Assembly: GCF_040712315.1 (NCBI RefSeq)
Contig: NC_134024.1
Span: 28,945,158 to 29,009,157, forward strand
DNA: 64,000 nucleotides
Direction of reading: 5' to 3'
Origin: Castanea sativa
Taxonomy: Eukaryota; Streptophyta; Magnoliopsida; Fagales; Fagaceae
Shown here piece after piece: positions 1 through 11,347 of this stretch (position 1 is its first letter; every line of letters starts with the position of its first letter). The notes under the pieces are model-generated. The model worked only from the letters and a program-made list of their open reading frames with translations. It had not been told where the DNA came from and searched no databases. A program made the position numbers and the translations under genes.

Positions 1-3000
1 CCTATAGGTTTGGGGTGAATAAACTTAAAAATATTTTGCGCGGAACTAAAGTTCATGGAGCTCGAGTTCCATATATAACTCCGCCACAGGTCTTATAAAA
101 CGTAGCTATAGGTTTGGGGTGATTAAACTTAAAAATATTTTGCGTGGAACTCGAGTTCATGGAGCTCAAGTTCCATATAAAACGCAGATATAAGTTTGGG
201 GTGATTAAACTTAAAAAAATTTTGCATGGAACTCGAGTTCATGGAGCTCGAGTTCCATATGAACTGCCGCTATGGGTCTTATCAAACGTAGCTATTGGTT
301 TGGCATGATCAAACTTAAAAATAAATAAATAAATAAAAAATTGCGTGGAACTGGAGTTCATGGAGCTCGAGTTCCGTATAAAACACCGCTATAGGTCTTG
401 TAAAACGCACCTATAGGTTTGGGGTGAATAAACTTAAAAATATTTTGCGTGGAACTGGAATTCGTGGAGCTCGAGTTCCATATAAAACGTCGCAATAGGT
501 CTTATAAAACGCAGCAATAGGTTTGGGGGTGATTAAACTTAAAAAAAAATTTGCATGGAACTGGAGTTCATGGAGCTCGATTTCCGTATAAAACGCCGCT
601 ATAGGTCCAATAAATATTTTGCATGGAACTCGAGTTCATGGAGCTCGATTTCCATATAAAACGCCGCTATAGGTCTTATAAAACGTAGCTATACGTTTGG
701 CATGATCAAACTTAAAAAAAAAAAAAAAAATTGGAGGGAACTCGAGTTCATGAAGCTTGAGTTCCGTATAAAACGCTACTATAGGTCTTATAAAATGCAG
801 CAATAGGTTTGGCACGACCAAACTTAAAAAAAAAAAATTGCATGGAACACGAGTTCATGGAGCTCAAGTTCCATATAAAACGCGGCTATAGGTCTTGCAA
901 AACGCAACTATATGTTGGGGGTGATTAAATTTTAAAAAAATTTGCATGCAACTCGAGTTCATGGGGCTCGACTTCCATATAAAATGCCGCTATAGGTCTT
1001 ATAAAACGTAGCGATATGTTTGGCATGATCAAACTTAAAAAAAAAAAAAAAATTGTATGGAACTCGAGTTCATGAAGGCTTGTTCCATATAAAACGCCGC
1101 TATAGGTCTTGTAAAACGCAGCTATAGGTTTGGCACGATCAAAGTTAACAAAAAAAATTGCATAGAACACGAGTTCATGGAGTTCAAGTTCCATATAAAG
1201 CGCCGCTATAGGTCTTATAAAACGCAGCTATAGGTTTGGGGGTGATTAAACTTAAAAAAATTTCCATGGAGCTGGAGTTCATGGAGCTCGAGTTCCATAT
1301 AAAACGACGCTATAGGTCTTGGGTGATTAGACTCAAAAATATTTTGCGCGGAACTCGAGTGCATGGAGCTCGAGGTCCATATAAAACGCCACTATAGGTC
1401 TCATAAAATGTAGCTATAGGTTTGGGGTGATTAAACTTAAAAAAAATTTTGCATGGAACTCGAGTTCATGGAGCTCGATTTCCATATAAAACACCGCTAT
1501 AGCTCTTATAAAACGTAGCTATAGGTTTGGCATGATCAAACTTAAAAAAAAAAAAAAAAAATGGATGGAACTCGAGTTCATGAAGCTTGAGTTCCATATA
1601 AAACGCTACTATAGGTCTTATAAAACGCAGCAATAGGTTTGGCACGACCAAACTTAAAAAAAAAAATTTGCATGTAACACGAGTTCATGGAGCTCAAGTT
1701 CCATATAAAACGCGGCTATAGGTCTTATAAAACTCAACTATAGGTTTGGGGGTGATTAAACTTTAAAAATTTTGGCATGGACCTGGAGTTCATGGAGCTC
1801 GAGTTCCATATAAAACGCCGCTATAGGTCTTATAAAACGCAGCTATAGGTTTGGGGGTGATTAAACTTAAAAAAAATTTCCATGGAACTGGAGTTCATGG
1901 AGCTCGAGTTCCATATAAAACGCCGCTATAGGTCTTATAAAACGCAGCTATAGGTTTTGGGTGATTAGACTTAAAAATATTTTGCGCGGAACTCGAGTGC
2001 ACGGAGCTCGAGGTCCATATAAAACGCCGCTATAGGTCTTATAAAATGTAGCTATAGGTTTGGGGTGATTAAACTTAAAAAAAAATTTGCATGGAACTCG
2101 AGTTCATGGAGCTCGATTTCCATATAAAACGCCGCTATAGGTCTTATAAAACGCAGCTATAGGTTTGGGTTGATTAAACTTAAAAATATTTTGCGTGGAA
2201 CTCGAGTGCATGGAGCTCGAGTTCCATATGAAACGCCGCTATAGGTCTTCTAAAATGTAGCTATAGGTTTGGGGTGATTAAACTTTATAAAAAATTTGGC
2301 ATGGAACTCGAGTTCATGGAGCTCGATTTCCATATAAAACGCCGCTATAGGCCTTATAAAACGCAGCTATAGGTTTGGGGAGATTAAATATAAAAAAAAA
2401 TTGTATGGAACTCGAGTTCATGGAGCTCGAGTTCCATATAAAATGCCGCTATAGGTCTTGTAAAACGCAGCTATAGGTTTGGCACGATCAAACTTAAAAA
2501 AAAAAATTTGCATGGAACACGAGTTCATGGGGCTCAAGTTCCATATAAAGCGCCGCTATAGGTCTTATAAAACGCAGCTATAGGTTTGGGGGTGATTAAA
2601 CTTAAAAAAAATTTGCATGGAACTGGAGTTCATGGAGCTCGAGTTCCATATAAAATGCCGCTATAGGTCCAATAAAACGCAGCTACAGGTGTTTGATGAT
2701 TATACTTAAAAACATTTCGCGCGGAACTCGAGTTCATGGAGCTCGAGTTCCATATAAAATGCCGCTATACGTCTTATAAAATGTAGCTATAGGTTTGGGG
2801 TGATTAAACTTTAAAAAAAATTTGCATGGAACTCGAGTTTATGGAGCTCGATTTCCATATAAAACGCAGCTATAGGTCTTATAAAACGTAGCTACAGGTT
2901 TGGCATGATCAAACTTAAAAAAAAAAAAAAATTGGGTGGAACTCGAGGTCATGAAGCTTGAGTTCCATATAAAACGCTACTATAGGTGTTATAAAACGCA

Positions 3001-4838
3001 GCAATAGGTTTGGCACGACCAAACTTAAAAAAAAAAAATTTGCATGGAACACCAGTTCATGGAGCTCAAGTTCCATTTAAAACGCGGCTATAGGTCTAAT
3101 AAAACTCAACTATAGGTTTGGGGGTGATTAAACTTTAAAAAATTTGGCATGGACCTGGAGTTCATGGAGCTCGAGTTCCATATAAAACGCCGCTATAGGT
3201 CTTATAAAACGCAACTATATGTTTGGGGTGATTAAACTTTAAAAAAATTTGCATGCAACTCGAGTTCATGGAGCTCGACTTCCATATAAAATGCCGCTAT
3301 AGGTCTTATAAAACGTAGCGATATGTTTGGCATGGTCAAACTTAAAAAAAAAAAAAAAAAAAATTGTATGGAACTCGAGTTCATGAAGTCTAGTTCCATA
3401 TAAAACGCCGCTATAGGTCTTGTAAAACGCAGCGATGGGTTTGGCACGATCAAACTTAAAAAAAAATTTGCATAGAACACGAGTTCATGGAGCTCAAGTT
3501 CCATATAAAGCGCCGCTATAGGTCTAATAAAACGCAGCTATAGGTTTGGGGGTGATTACACTTAAAGAAAATTTGCATGGAACTGGAGTTTATGGAGCTC
3601 AAGTTCCATATAAAACGCCGCTATAGGTCTTATAAAACGCAGCTATAGGTTTTGGGTGATTAGACTTAAAAATATTTTGCGCGGAACTCGAGTACATGGA
3701 GCTCGAGTTCCATATAAAACGCCGCTATAGGTCTTATAAAATGTTGCGATAGGTTTGGGGTGATTAAACTTTAAAAAAAATTTTGCATGGAACCCGAGTT
3801 CATGGAGATCAATTTCCATATAAAATGCCGCTATAGGTCTTATAAAACGCAGCTATAGGTTTGGGGTGATTAAATTTAAAAAAAAATTGTATGGAACTCG
3901 AGTTCATGGAGCTCGAGTTCCATATAAAATGCCGCTATAGGTCTTATAAAACGGAGCTATAGTTTTGGCATGGTCAAACTTTAAAAAAAAAAAAAAAAAA
4001 AATTCATGGAAATCTAGGTCATGAAGCTCAAGTTCCAATTAAAATGCCGCTATAGGTCTTATAAAACGCAGCTATAGGTTTGGGGGTGATTAAACTTTAA
4101 AAATTTTTGCATGGAACTGGAGTTCGTAGAGCTCGATTTCCATATAAAACGCCACTATAGGTCTTATAAAACGTAGCTATAGGTTTGGGGTGATTAAACT
4201 TAAAAAAAATTTGCTTGGAACTCGAGTTCACGGAGCTCGAGTTCCATATAAAATGCGGCTATAGATCATATAAACGTAGGTATATGTTTGGCAGGATCAA
4301 ACTTAAAATAAAAAAATAAAAAAAAATTGCGTGGAACTCGAGTTCATGAAGCTCTAGCTCCATATAAAGCGCCGCTATAGGTCTTGTAAAACGCAGCTAT
4401 AGGTTTGGCACGATCAAACTTTTAAAAAAAAATTGCATGGAACACGAGTTCATGGAGCTCAAATTCCATATAAAACGCCGCTAGAGGTCTTATAAAACAC
4501 AGCTTTAGGTTTGGGGGTGATTAAACTTAAAAAAAATTTGCATGGAACTGGAGTTCATGGAGCTTGAGTTCCATATAAAATGCCGCTATAGGTCTTATAA
4601 AATGGAGCTATAGTTTTGGCATGATCAAACTTAAAAAAAAAATTGCATAGAACACGAGTTCATGGAGCTCAAGTTCCATATAAAGCGCCGCTATAAGTCT
4701 TATAAAACGCAGCTATAGGTTTGGGGTGATTAAATTTAAAAAAAAATTGTATGGAACTCGAGTTCATGGAGCTCGAGTTCCATATAAAATGCCGCTATAG
4801 GTCTTAAAAAACGGAGCTATAGTTTTGGCATGATCAAA

Positions 4839-4885
<47 letters not shown>

Positions 4886-6423
4886 CATGGAACTCGAGTT
4901 CATGAAGCTCAAGTTCCAAATAAAATGGCGCTATAGGTCTTATAAAACGCAGCTATAGGTTTGGGGGTGATTAAACTTTAAAAAATTTTGCATGGAACTG
5001 GAGTTCATAGAGCTCGAGTTCCATATAAAACGCCTCTATAGGTCTTATAAAACGTAGCTATAGGTTTGGGGTGATTAAAGTTAAAAAAAATTTGCTTGGA
5101 ACTCGAGTTCACGGAGCTCGAGTTCCATATAAAATGCGGCTATAGGTCATATAAACGTAGGTATATGTTTGGCAGGATCAAACTTAAAAAAAAAAAAAAA
5201 AAATTGCATGGAACTCGAGTTCATGAAGTCTAGTTCCATATGAAACACCGCTATAGGTCTTGTAAAACGCAGCTATAGGTTTGGCACGATCAAACTTAAA
5301 AAAAAAAAAATTGCATGGAACGCGAGTTCATGGAGCTCACTTTCCATATGAAGCGCCGCTATAGGTCTTATAAAACGCAGCTATAGATTTGGGGGTGATT
5401 AAACTTAAAAAAAATTGCATGGAACTGGAGTTCATGGAGCTCGAGTTCCATATAAAACGCCGCTATAGGTCTTATAAAACGCAGCTATAGGTTTTGGGTG
5501 ATTAGAGTTAAAAATATTTTGCACAGAACTCGAGTTCCATATAAAACGCCGCTATAGGTCTTATAAAATGTAGCCATAGGTTTGGGGTGATTAAACTTAA
5601 AAAATTTTTTGCATGGAACTCGAGTTCATGGAGCTCGATTTCCATATAAAACGTCGCTATAGGTCTTATAAAACGCAGCTATAGGTTTGGGGTGATTAAA
5701 CTTAAAAAAAATTTGCATGGAACTCGAGTTGATGGAGCTCGAGTTCCATATAAAATGCCGCTATAGGTCTTATAAAACGTAGCTATAGGTTTGGCATGAT
5801 CAAACTTAAAAAAAAAAAAAAAAAAAAAAAAAAATTGCATGGAACTCGAGTTCATGAAGCTCGAGTTCCATATAAAATGCCGCTATAGGTCTTATAAAAC
5901 GCAGTTGTAGGTTTGGCACGTTCAAACTTAAAAAAAAAAAATTGCATAGGACACGAGTTCATTGAGCTCAAGTTCCATATAAATAGCCGCTATAGGTGTT
6001 ATAAAACGCAGCTATAGGTTTGGGGGTGATTAAACTTAAAAAAATTTGCATATAACTGGAGTTCATGGAGCTCGAGTTCCATATAAAACGCCGCTATAGG
6101 TCTTATAAAACGTAGCTATAGGTTTGGGGTGATTAAACTTAAAAATATTTTGCACGGAACTCGAGTTCATGGAGCTCGAGTTCCATATAAAACGCCGTTA
6201 TAGGTCCTATAAAACATAGCTATAGGTTTGGGGTGATTAAAGTTAAAAAAATTTTTGCATGGAACTCGAGTTCATGGAGCTCGAGTTCCATATAAAATGC
6301 CGCTATAGGTCTTATAAAACACAGCTATAGGTTTGGGGTGATCAAACTTAAAAAAAAACATTTTGGATGGAACTCGAGTTCCATATAAAACGCCGCTATA
6401 GGTCTTATAAAATGCAGCCATAG
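1..6423. repeat. Satellite-like tandem array, about 105-115 bp monomer
   Basis: About 60 head-to-tail, imperfect copies fill this stretch and run off the left edge. Each monomer carries a GCTATAGGTTTGG block, a variable poly(A) tract (about 5 to over 30 A), an inverted repeat whose arms GGAACTCGAG and CTCGAGTTCC flank about 9 bases, and a CATATAAAACGCCGC block. Spacing measured at 1841/1946, 2155/2259 and 2259/2365 is 104-106 bp; longer units differ mainly in the A tract. Variants recur at larger intervals (636-821 resembles 1466-1651, an 830-bp shift), which suggests higher-order repeats. Short open frames on the minus strand are by-products of the periodicity. A centromeric or heterochromatic satellite, or an array inside a transposon, are both possible. 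Confidence 0.93.
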
Positions 6424-6500
6424 GTATGGAACTCGAGCTCTATGAACTCGAGTTCCATGCAATTGTTTTTTTTTTTTTTAATGAAGTTTGATCACCCCAT
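6424..6500 (-). repeat. Inverted terminal monomer closing the array
   Basis: Right after the last forward monomer the sequence reads as the reverse complement of a monomer: the CTCGAG arms come first, then a poly(T) run, then AAGTTTGATCACCCC, the complement of GGGGTGATCAAACTT. The array therefore ends in a head-to-head junction. The palindromic arms offer an obvious substrate for a fold-back template switch (inference). Confidence 0.75.
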
Positions 6501-6639
6501 ACTCGAATTTCTACCAATCGAGTTTTTTGATTGAAATTCGATTTTAGTAAAATCGTGTTTTGAAATAGGGGTGCGAACCTAAATAGTGTCAAAACAGGGG
6601 CATATTGCCAAATATTTTTAAAAATAGGGGTAAAAGGGT
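6501..6639. other. Array flank, unclassified
   Basis: Short AT-rich flank with no recognisable coding or structural signal. It contains phrases such as AAAATAGGGG repeated in variant form and leads into the LTR fragment. Confidence 0.4.
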
Positions 6640-6905
6640 AGAATTCCCGCAGTAGTGCTTCAACTATCGTGACCCTTCAGCTCCCCCTGCGTGCTTCACA
6701 CATGTGCCATTCTGGCGACTTGCCAGTCGCGAGCTAGTCGCGAGATCCAGTTGCGAGACTCCTTTGAATTGCACATATCTTGAGTTTTCTTCACACACTA
6801 TCCTGACATAAATCGCACCTAAATACAGGGTATCTAATTGCTAAATTACAAGCAAATTTGGCACGGAATAAAGCCAACACATGATTGAATAAATTCAACC
6901 TTACA
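6640..6905 (-). mobile_element. Inverted fragment of a copia-type LTR
   Basis: The reverse complement matches, imperfectly, part of the large LTR at 53452-55416 (around 53740-53960). Both share the phrase ending in TGTTGGCTTTATTCCGTGCC and the following CGAGT/CGCGAC-rich block. Neither terminus is recognisable, so this is a partial LTR of the same family in the opposite orientation. Confidence 0.65.
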
Positions 6906-7285
6906 TTCTCTCATTTCTTGACTTGTTTTAATCTATCGGGTTATTGTGTGAGGAATGCTAAATACTTTCTTTTCTTATATCCTGGATGAAAATTATATGG
7001 TTTGCAAAAAGCTACTTGTTTGATGTTGTTAGTAACTGAAGTTTTACAATTAATACTGTTATTTTCAATCTTTAGTGCTTGCGAACATGTCTCTCATGTT
7101 ACACTCAAATTTGTATTCATTGATCATGAGATAGACTAATTTCTAAGTGAAACAAAGAGCTTGAACTTTAGCCAAGCTTTTATTCATGAATAGCTTTAAT
7201 TAGGATGATTCTATTCGCTCATTTGCATTACCCTACAACATCAAGTTATGCTTAATTTATTTACATGATTCATGAATATAACTTG
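6906..7285. other. Unclassified AT-rich spacer
   Basis: No open frame, RNA gene or repeat unit could be recognised here. It may be further decayed retroelement sequence belonging to the LTR fragment on its left. Confidence 0.4.
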
Positions 7286-7493
7286 GGTCCGGTTAATGTA
7301 TGCCCTTAGGGCATACATCCATTTTAGGAAAGTTTTATAAGAAATTGAAAATGCTGTCAAACAGTTAATCACTTTACAAGAAGTGATTCTCAAAAAAAAA
7401 AAAAAGTTAATTACTTTTTCATTTTTTTCATAATTTTATTTTTCTAAAATAGCTTACTAACATATGCCCAAAGGGTACATATTAGTGAAACTC
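7286..7493. mobile_element. Small MITE with GGGTCCGGTTAATGT ends
   Basis: A roughly 210-bp element starts GGGTCCGGTTAATGTATGCC and ends with the imperfect inverse (GGGTACATATTAGTGAA). The interior is an AT-rich fold-back. The same family forms the outer elements at 19533-20832 and 36747-43740, where other elements have inserted into it, so this is the uninterrupted version. Its target duplication is not clear. Confidence 0.65.
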
Positions 7494-7639
7494 ATATTAC
7501 TTTACATTGTTAGGGATACATAAGATCAATTTATTTATTTTTAGGTGATAACATTGAACTTTTAATTGATGTAAAACAGACATCACAAACCTTCCTAAAG
7601 CAACGAGGGCGCCTAAAACGACACCATTGCCTCAATTAT

Positions 7640-7651
7640 GCTCTGATACCA
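7640..7651 (-). other. Primer-binding site for initiator tRNA-Met
   Basis: On the minus strand the bases read TGGTATCAGAGC, the exact complement of the 3' end of plant initiator methionine tRNA. It lies about 240 bp downstream of the TATA box of the pararetroviral promoter. Confidence 0.7.
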
Positions 7652-7869
7652 ATTATAAGAGAGAGTAAGGGAGTGTAAGAAGATTATGGAAACTAGTTAA
7701 TGACATATATTGTTAAGAACGTATAAAAGATAACATGAAAATAGGGAATGGAACACAGGATAAGATACAACAAGCTAAGGGAAATTATTAGATTCAACAA
7801 CTTTTTTACATCAGACGTAAGAGAAACTGAGAGACATCTTACAAGGGCTTTCTTCACTCTCTGCCCGTT

Positions 7870-8330
7870 CCAAAGATGCAAGAGGCCTATATATAGGCAA
7901 TAAGTTATAGAAATATTTTACATTCAGATGATAAGGAGTCTCTACAGCAGACGGTAGGGGTTGGATCCTTCTTGAAAAATTTCCATATTAATAGGGGTCC
8001 TGGTTGTTTAGTAATGTTATTAGATTGACAAATGCCATATTGAGTTAAGGGGCCTAAATTGTGGTGATCTTCATCTGGATATGCTGCTGATATTAGAGTA
8101 AATATCTTCTGACCAATAAAGATAAGGATGGCCAGGGCCATGTTCATGGTCGACATTTGTCAAGGGTAGTAAGGGCTGCTGGTATATTATGTAGATAGCC
8201 TTAAAGTCCTTTGTCAAGTAAAGATAAAATGCTTAGATATAAGTTTGGGAAAGGGAGAAATATCTCTGACTCCCGAAGATAAGGTGGTACGTCTGAAGAC
8301 GTTTTTGAGACTTTTTTTTTTTAAGTGTTA
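7870..8330 (-). promoter_or_regulatory. Pararetrovirus intergenic promoter region
   Basis: Directly downstream of the polyprotein stop, on the same strand, lies about 450 bp of non-coding sequence ending in a CCTATATATAGG block (about 7887-7898) that reads as a TATA box followed by a GC-richer start region. This matches the position of the full-length transcript promoter in pararetroviruses. Whether it retains activity is unknown. Confidence 0.55.
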
Positions 8331-8337
8331 GAAATGT

Positions 8338-9708
8338 CTAGTCCCATCCATCTTTCCCTTGGAACCATTCAACGTCAGCATCAACATCTGGATCATGGTT
8401 ATGGTAGTAAGGGTCATCATGTCCAATAAAAGGATTAGGCATTTCCCAATGATCTTCATGTGGCCACTGTTGTCTACAAGCATCAGGATCAGTTGGTACT
8501 ATTTTAGGTAAGATTCCCTGATTAAGGGATTCTGCCATTGTGAGAGAATAGTAACAAGATGCCCAAGAAACATCCATGTGTGTGTGGAGAGTACCATCTA
8601 CATTAGTCACCCAATGCATTTCTGCAGGGTAGAGGATTCCTTCTGCACAGACATCTTTTTTTGAATTGAGTTTGGCAACTAAACATGCTGAAGTAACTTT
8701 GTGACCAAATCTTTGGTGCTCTATTTTGCGATACTTTATCCATTCACCATCATGAGCATCATTTTTCAAGATTTCAAACCAGAATTTGTGAAAATATTTA
8801 TTTTCACGAAGGAAAATTTATGTGTAAAATTCTGGCTCAAAATAGAGACACAAGTAATGCTCATTGAGTAAGTACCACATGTAGAGGTAATGTACAACTG
8901 TCTAATTGGTTATCCAAAAAGCAAAATGGGTTTTCCATGGTTGGTCTATATCTTGGAAAATAGCAAGAAAATGGCACTAATGCTTTTTACGGTAATCATG
9001 GAGGACTCTAATGATTCTTTTAGATCTAGCTTCAAGGGTCAAGGTTTTTATTTGGTCTTTTATCTTTGGAGGAAGGGCTTCTACCATATTAAGGATATCA
9101 TTAGGGGCTGCAGAGGAAGGATCTGAGGATGAGGATAGATCAGTAATAGGATATACACACAGGGGTGGAGGAATAATGGTGGTATTAAGGATTGGAGGTT
9201 TTCTAGAAAGGTAATCAGTGATAAAGTTATCTTTTCCTTTGATGTGTTTGACTTGAAAAGACCATTGTGAAAACCAATTTGATCATCTGAGTAATTGAGG
9301 ATGTGGAAGCATTTTCCTTTTGAACTGGAAAATTTTGGGAAAGGAGGACATGCCCATTTCTACCAGAAAATTATGTCCTAGAAGATGAAATTGGAAATTT
9401 TCAATTCCATGTTTGACTGCCAAGATTTCTTTAAAAATGGAATGGTAATGGAGTTCTAAGGGCTTGAATGCACCACTTTTATAACCAAAAATATTTCTTT
9501 TGCCATCAACTTCTTCAAAGAGAGCTGCTGCCCAGTACTCATCACTTGCATCTGTCTGCAAAATCTGTTTGCCTGGTCCTGGAATCTGTAAAGGGGGAAG
9601 CCTTTCTGCTAATCTTTTCAATTGTTGGACTCCATAGTTTGAGTTGTGAGGAGTTTTATTTGGTTGTTGAAATGAGAGTTGTGTTAAAAAGAAAGAAATA
9701 TTAGGCAA
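8338..9708 (-). pseudogene. Pararetroviral polyprotein 3' end (RNase H plus C-terminal region), broken
   Basis: One 457-codon frame runs through the region and is interrupted by four in-frame stops, at 9285-9283 (TGA), 8979-8977 (TAG), 8904-8902 (TAG) and 8820-8818 (TAA). The first section carries an RNase H signature: a TDAS motif, a YHS..KE motif, and a late HIKGKDN...D.LSR block resembling the end of Caulimoviridae RT-RNase H. The second half is a histidine- and aromatic-rich domain common in plant pararetrovirus-like sequences. The N-terminal side lacks the polymerase core, so it is truncated near 9650-9708. In life such a protein would copy viral RNA into DNA; this copy cannot. Confidence 0.75.
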
Positions 9709-10069
9709 TGTGGGGCATCACTATAGAGGAGGCAAAGGGCGGTAGCATTGAGATTGAGAATTGAAGGGGGGAAAGTAAATTTTTGTTTAGAAATGAGCTG
9801 CCAAATATGCTATTTGGAGAGAGTAAGTTATTGTTCATTGGATAAACTACAAATATTTGGACAATTAATTGAGGTGCTAGCTATTATCTTAGTTGAGAAC
9901 AAATAGTCATTGTCTAATGGATTAAATACAAATCTCAGGACAACCGGGTTGGAAGGGCCGGTTATATTTTTTTTAGGAGGGCACATATCCTATTTATATG
10001 CAAGTCATAAAAGAAAATTAAAATTTAAGGAGCAATGTAGCCCCTCCCCTGCGTGCAACCCAACCTAGT
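9709..10069. other. Spacer with no recognised feature
   Basis: AT-rich DNA between the viral relic and the start of homology between NRAMP copies A and B. Nothing codes convincingly. Confidence 0.4.
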
Positions 10070-10375
10070 ACAATATTAGACAAGGATTGGAAACATCATT
10101 TTTAGAATATCTTTTTGTTTTGTATGTTCTTAAGTAGTGCACTTCTAGACAGAAGAGAGTGAAAAATTTATTTCTCTATCAAAATATAAATTAAAAAAGA
10201 AAAAAGAAAAAAGAAAGATGATGGAGTAAGTTAGTGTAGAGTGAGTGACTACTAAGCCGTCCCCAGTTGCCAAAAGAATACTTGGTTCATACCAGATGCA
10301 CTATAAATAAAGGAGATCCATTTGAGACTTTCACATGCAGTTGTTACTTGAGAGAGAGAGAGAGAGAGAGAGAGA
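10070..10375 (+). promoter_or_regulatory. Duplicated promoter of NRAMP copy A
   Basis: This stretch is clearly related to 24720-25093 upstream of copy B. Shared phrases include AGAATATCTTTTTGTTTTGT, the AAGCCGTCC block and the TATA box TATAAATA at 10302-10309. The start codon is at 10376. A (GA)n run at 10350-10375 abuts the start codon and is much shorter in copy B. Promoter sequence therefore survives although the gene is broken. Confidence 0.65.
10350..10375. repeat. (GA)n microsatellite in the 5' leader of copy A
   Basis: Uninterrupted GA dinucleotides directly before the ATG at 10376. Copy B has only a short GA stretch at the same place, so the repeat expanded after duplication. Confidence 0.9.
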
Positions 10376-10730
10376 ATGCAGAAGCAACAGCAGCAAGTAA
10401 GTGACGTAGTACCATCATCAACATGGGGGTAGAGGGAGCAACCGTGTACAGCCATTAATCTGGAGGGAACCCCATCTGCCAATATCACTGACAGTCCTAA
10501 TAAACAGTTTGATCTTAATGAGGACTCTCTGGTTTCACTCTTATAACCCTCTTTTATTTCTTTCTTAGCTATGCATTTTCTATTTTTAAATCACTTAGTT
10601 CTATATGTTTATATAAATTGCCTTGTTTGGATAATATATGATGTTCCAGAAATCTAGGTGGAGAAAGTTCCTAACATATGTAGGCCTTGGATTCCTTGTC
10701 TCCATTGCTTTTATTGACCCAGGCAATTGT

Positions 10731-10732
<2 letters not shown>

Positions 10733-10769
<37 letters not shown>
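10733..10769. repeat. (CT)n microsatellite in intron 2 of copy A
   Basis: About 18 CT units directly after the exon-2 donor. Copy B has an interrupted, shorter pyrimidine tract at the same location. Confidence 0.9.
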
Positions 10770-10774
<5 letters not shown>

Positions 10775-11271
10775 ATGTGTGTGTGTTTGATAGAGTAATA
10801 TCATTTTTACCATGTCACAGTGGAAACTGATCTACAAGCTGGAGCAAGTTACAGATTTGAGGTAAATCAAAAAAAAAAAAAAAAAAGGAACTATTACACG
10901 AAGTATTATGGAAAAGAGAATGAAAACAAGAGCATTTATTTATTATCTTAACGCATGCAAATATATTATATAGGATTATTTTGAAATATTTCCAAAGAAA
11001 TTATTTTTACTCATTATATTACTTCTTGATAAAAGGAGAGGAAATATAGATTAAGATTAATATGGTAAAGTTGTGATTTATAACTATGTTTTATGTTGGC
11101 TTTATTTCATGACAAAAAGTGTTGTATTTGCTTTAATTTTGTTCCTTGTACTTTGTGAGATTTTATTGTATTGAGTTTAGTATTAAGTTGGTGAAAACTC
11201 AAGCTTAATTGAAAATCAGTGGATTTCGTGACTGTCTCACTAGATACTAACCCACGAAAGAGCCACGTGAG

Positions 11272-11316
11272 TAGGGGCGGAGCCACGTTGTCCCTTGGGG
11301 GGGCCATGGCCCCTGC

Positions 11317-11347
<31 letters not shown>

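Larger units (their letters stand above)
7560..9708 (-). mobile_element. Endogenous pararetrovirus (caulimovirus-like) fragment
   Basis: Read on the minus strand, this holds the 3' part of a reverse-transcribing polyprotein (9708-8338), then a non-coding region with a TATA-box promoter (about 8330-7870), then an initiator-tRNA-Met primer-binding site (7651-7640). Polyprotein end, promoter, then primer site is the order in a circular pararetrovirus genome. An LTR element would place the primer site just after its 5' LTR and before its genes. Most of the reverse-transcriptase domain and all upstream genes are missing, and the frame has four stops, so it is a non-functional relic. Both ends are approximate. 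Confidence 0.72.

Noticed and set aside
636..3504. Open frames of 60-90 codons on the minus strand with repeated ELHELEF and AFYKTYSGVLYG words
   Set aside because: They are the translated satellite monomer; frames open and close with A-tract length and show no conserved start or independent evidence.
1..6423. CRISPR-like regular repeats
   Set aside because: There are no unique spacers; whole monomers repeat head to tail in a plant genome.
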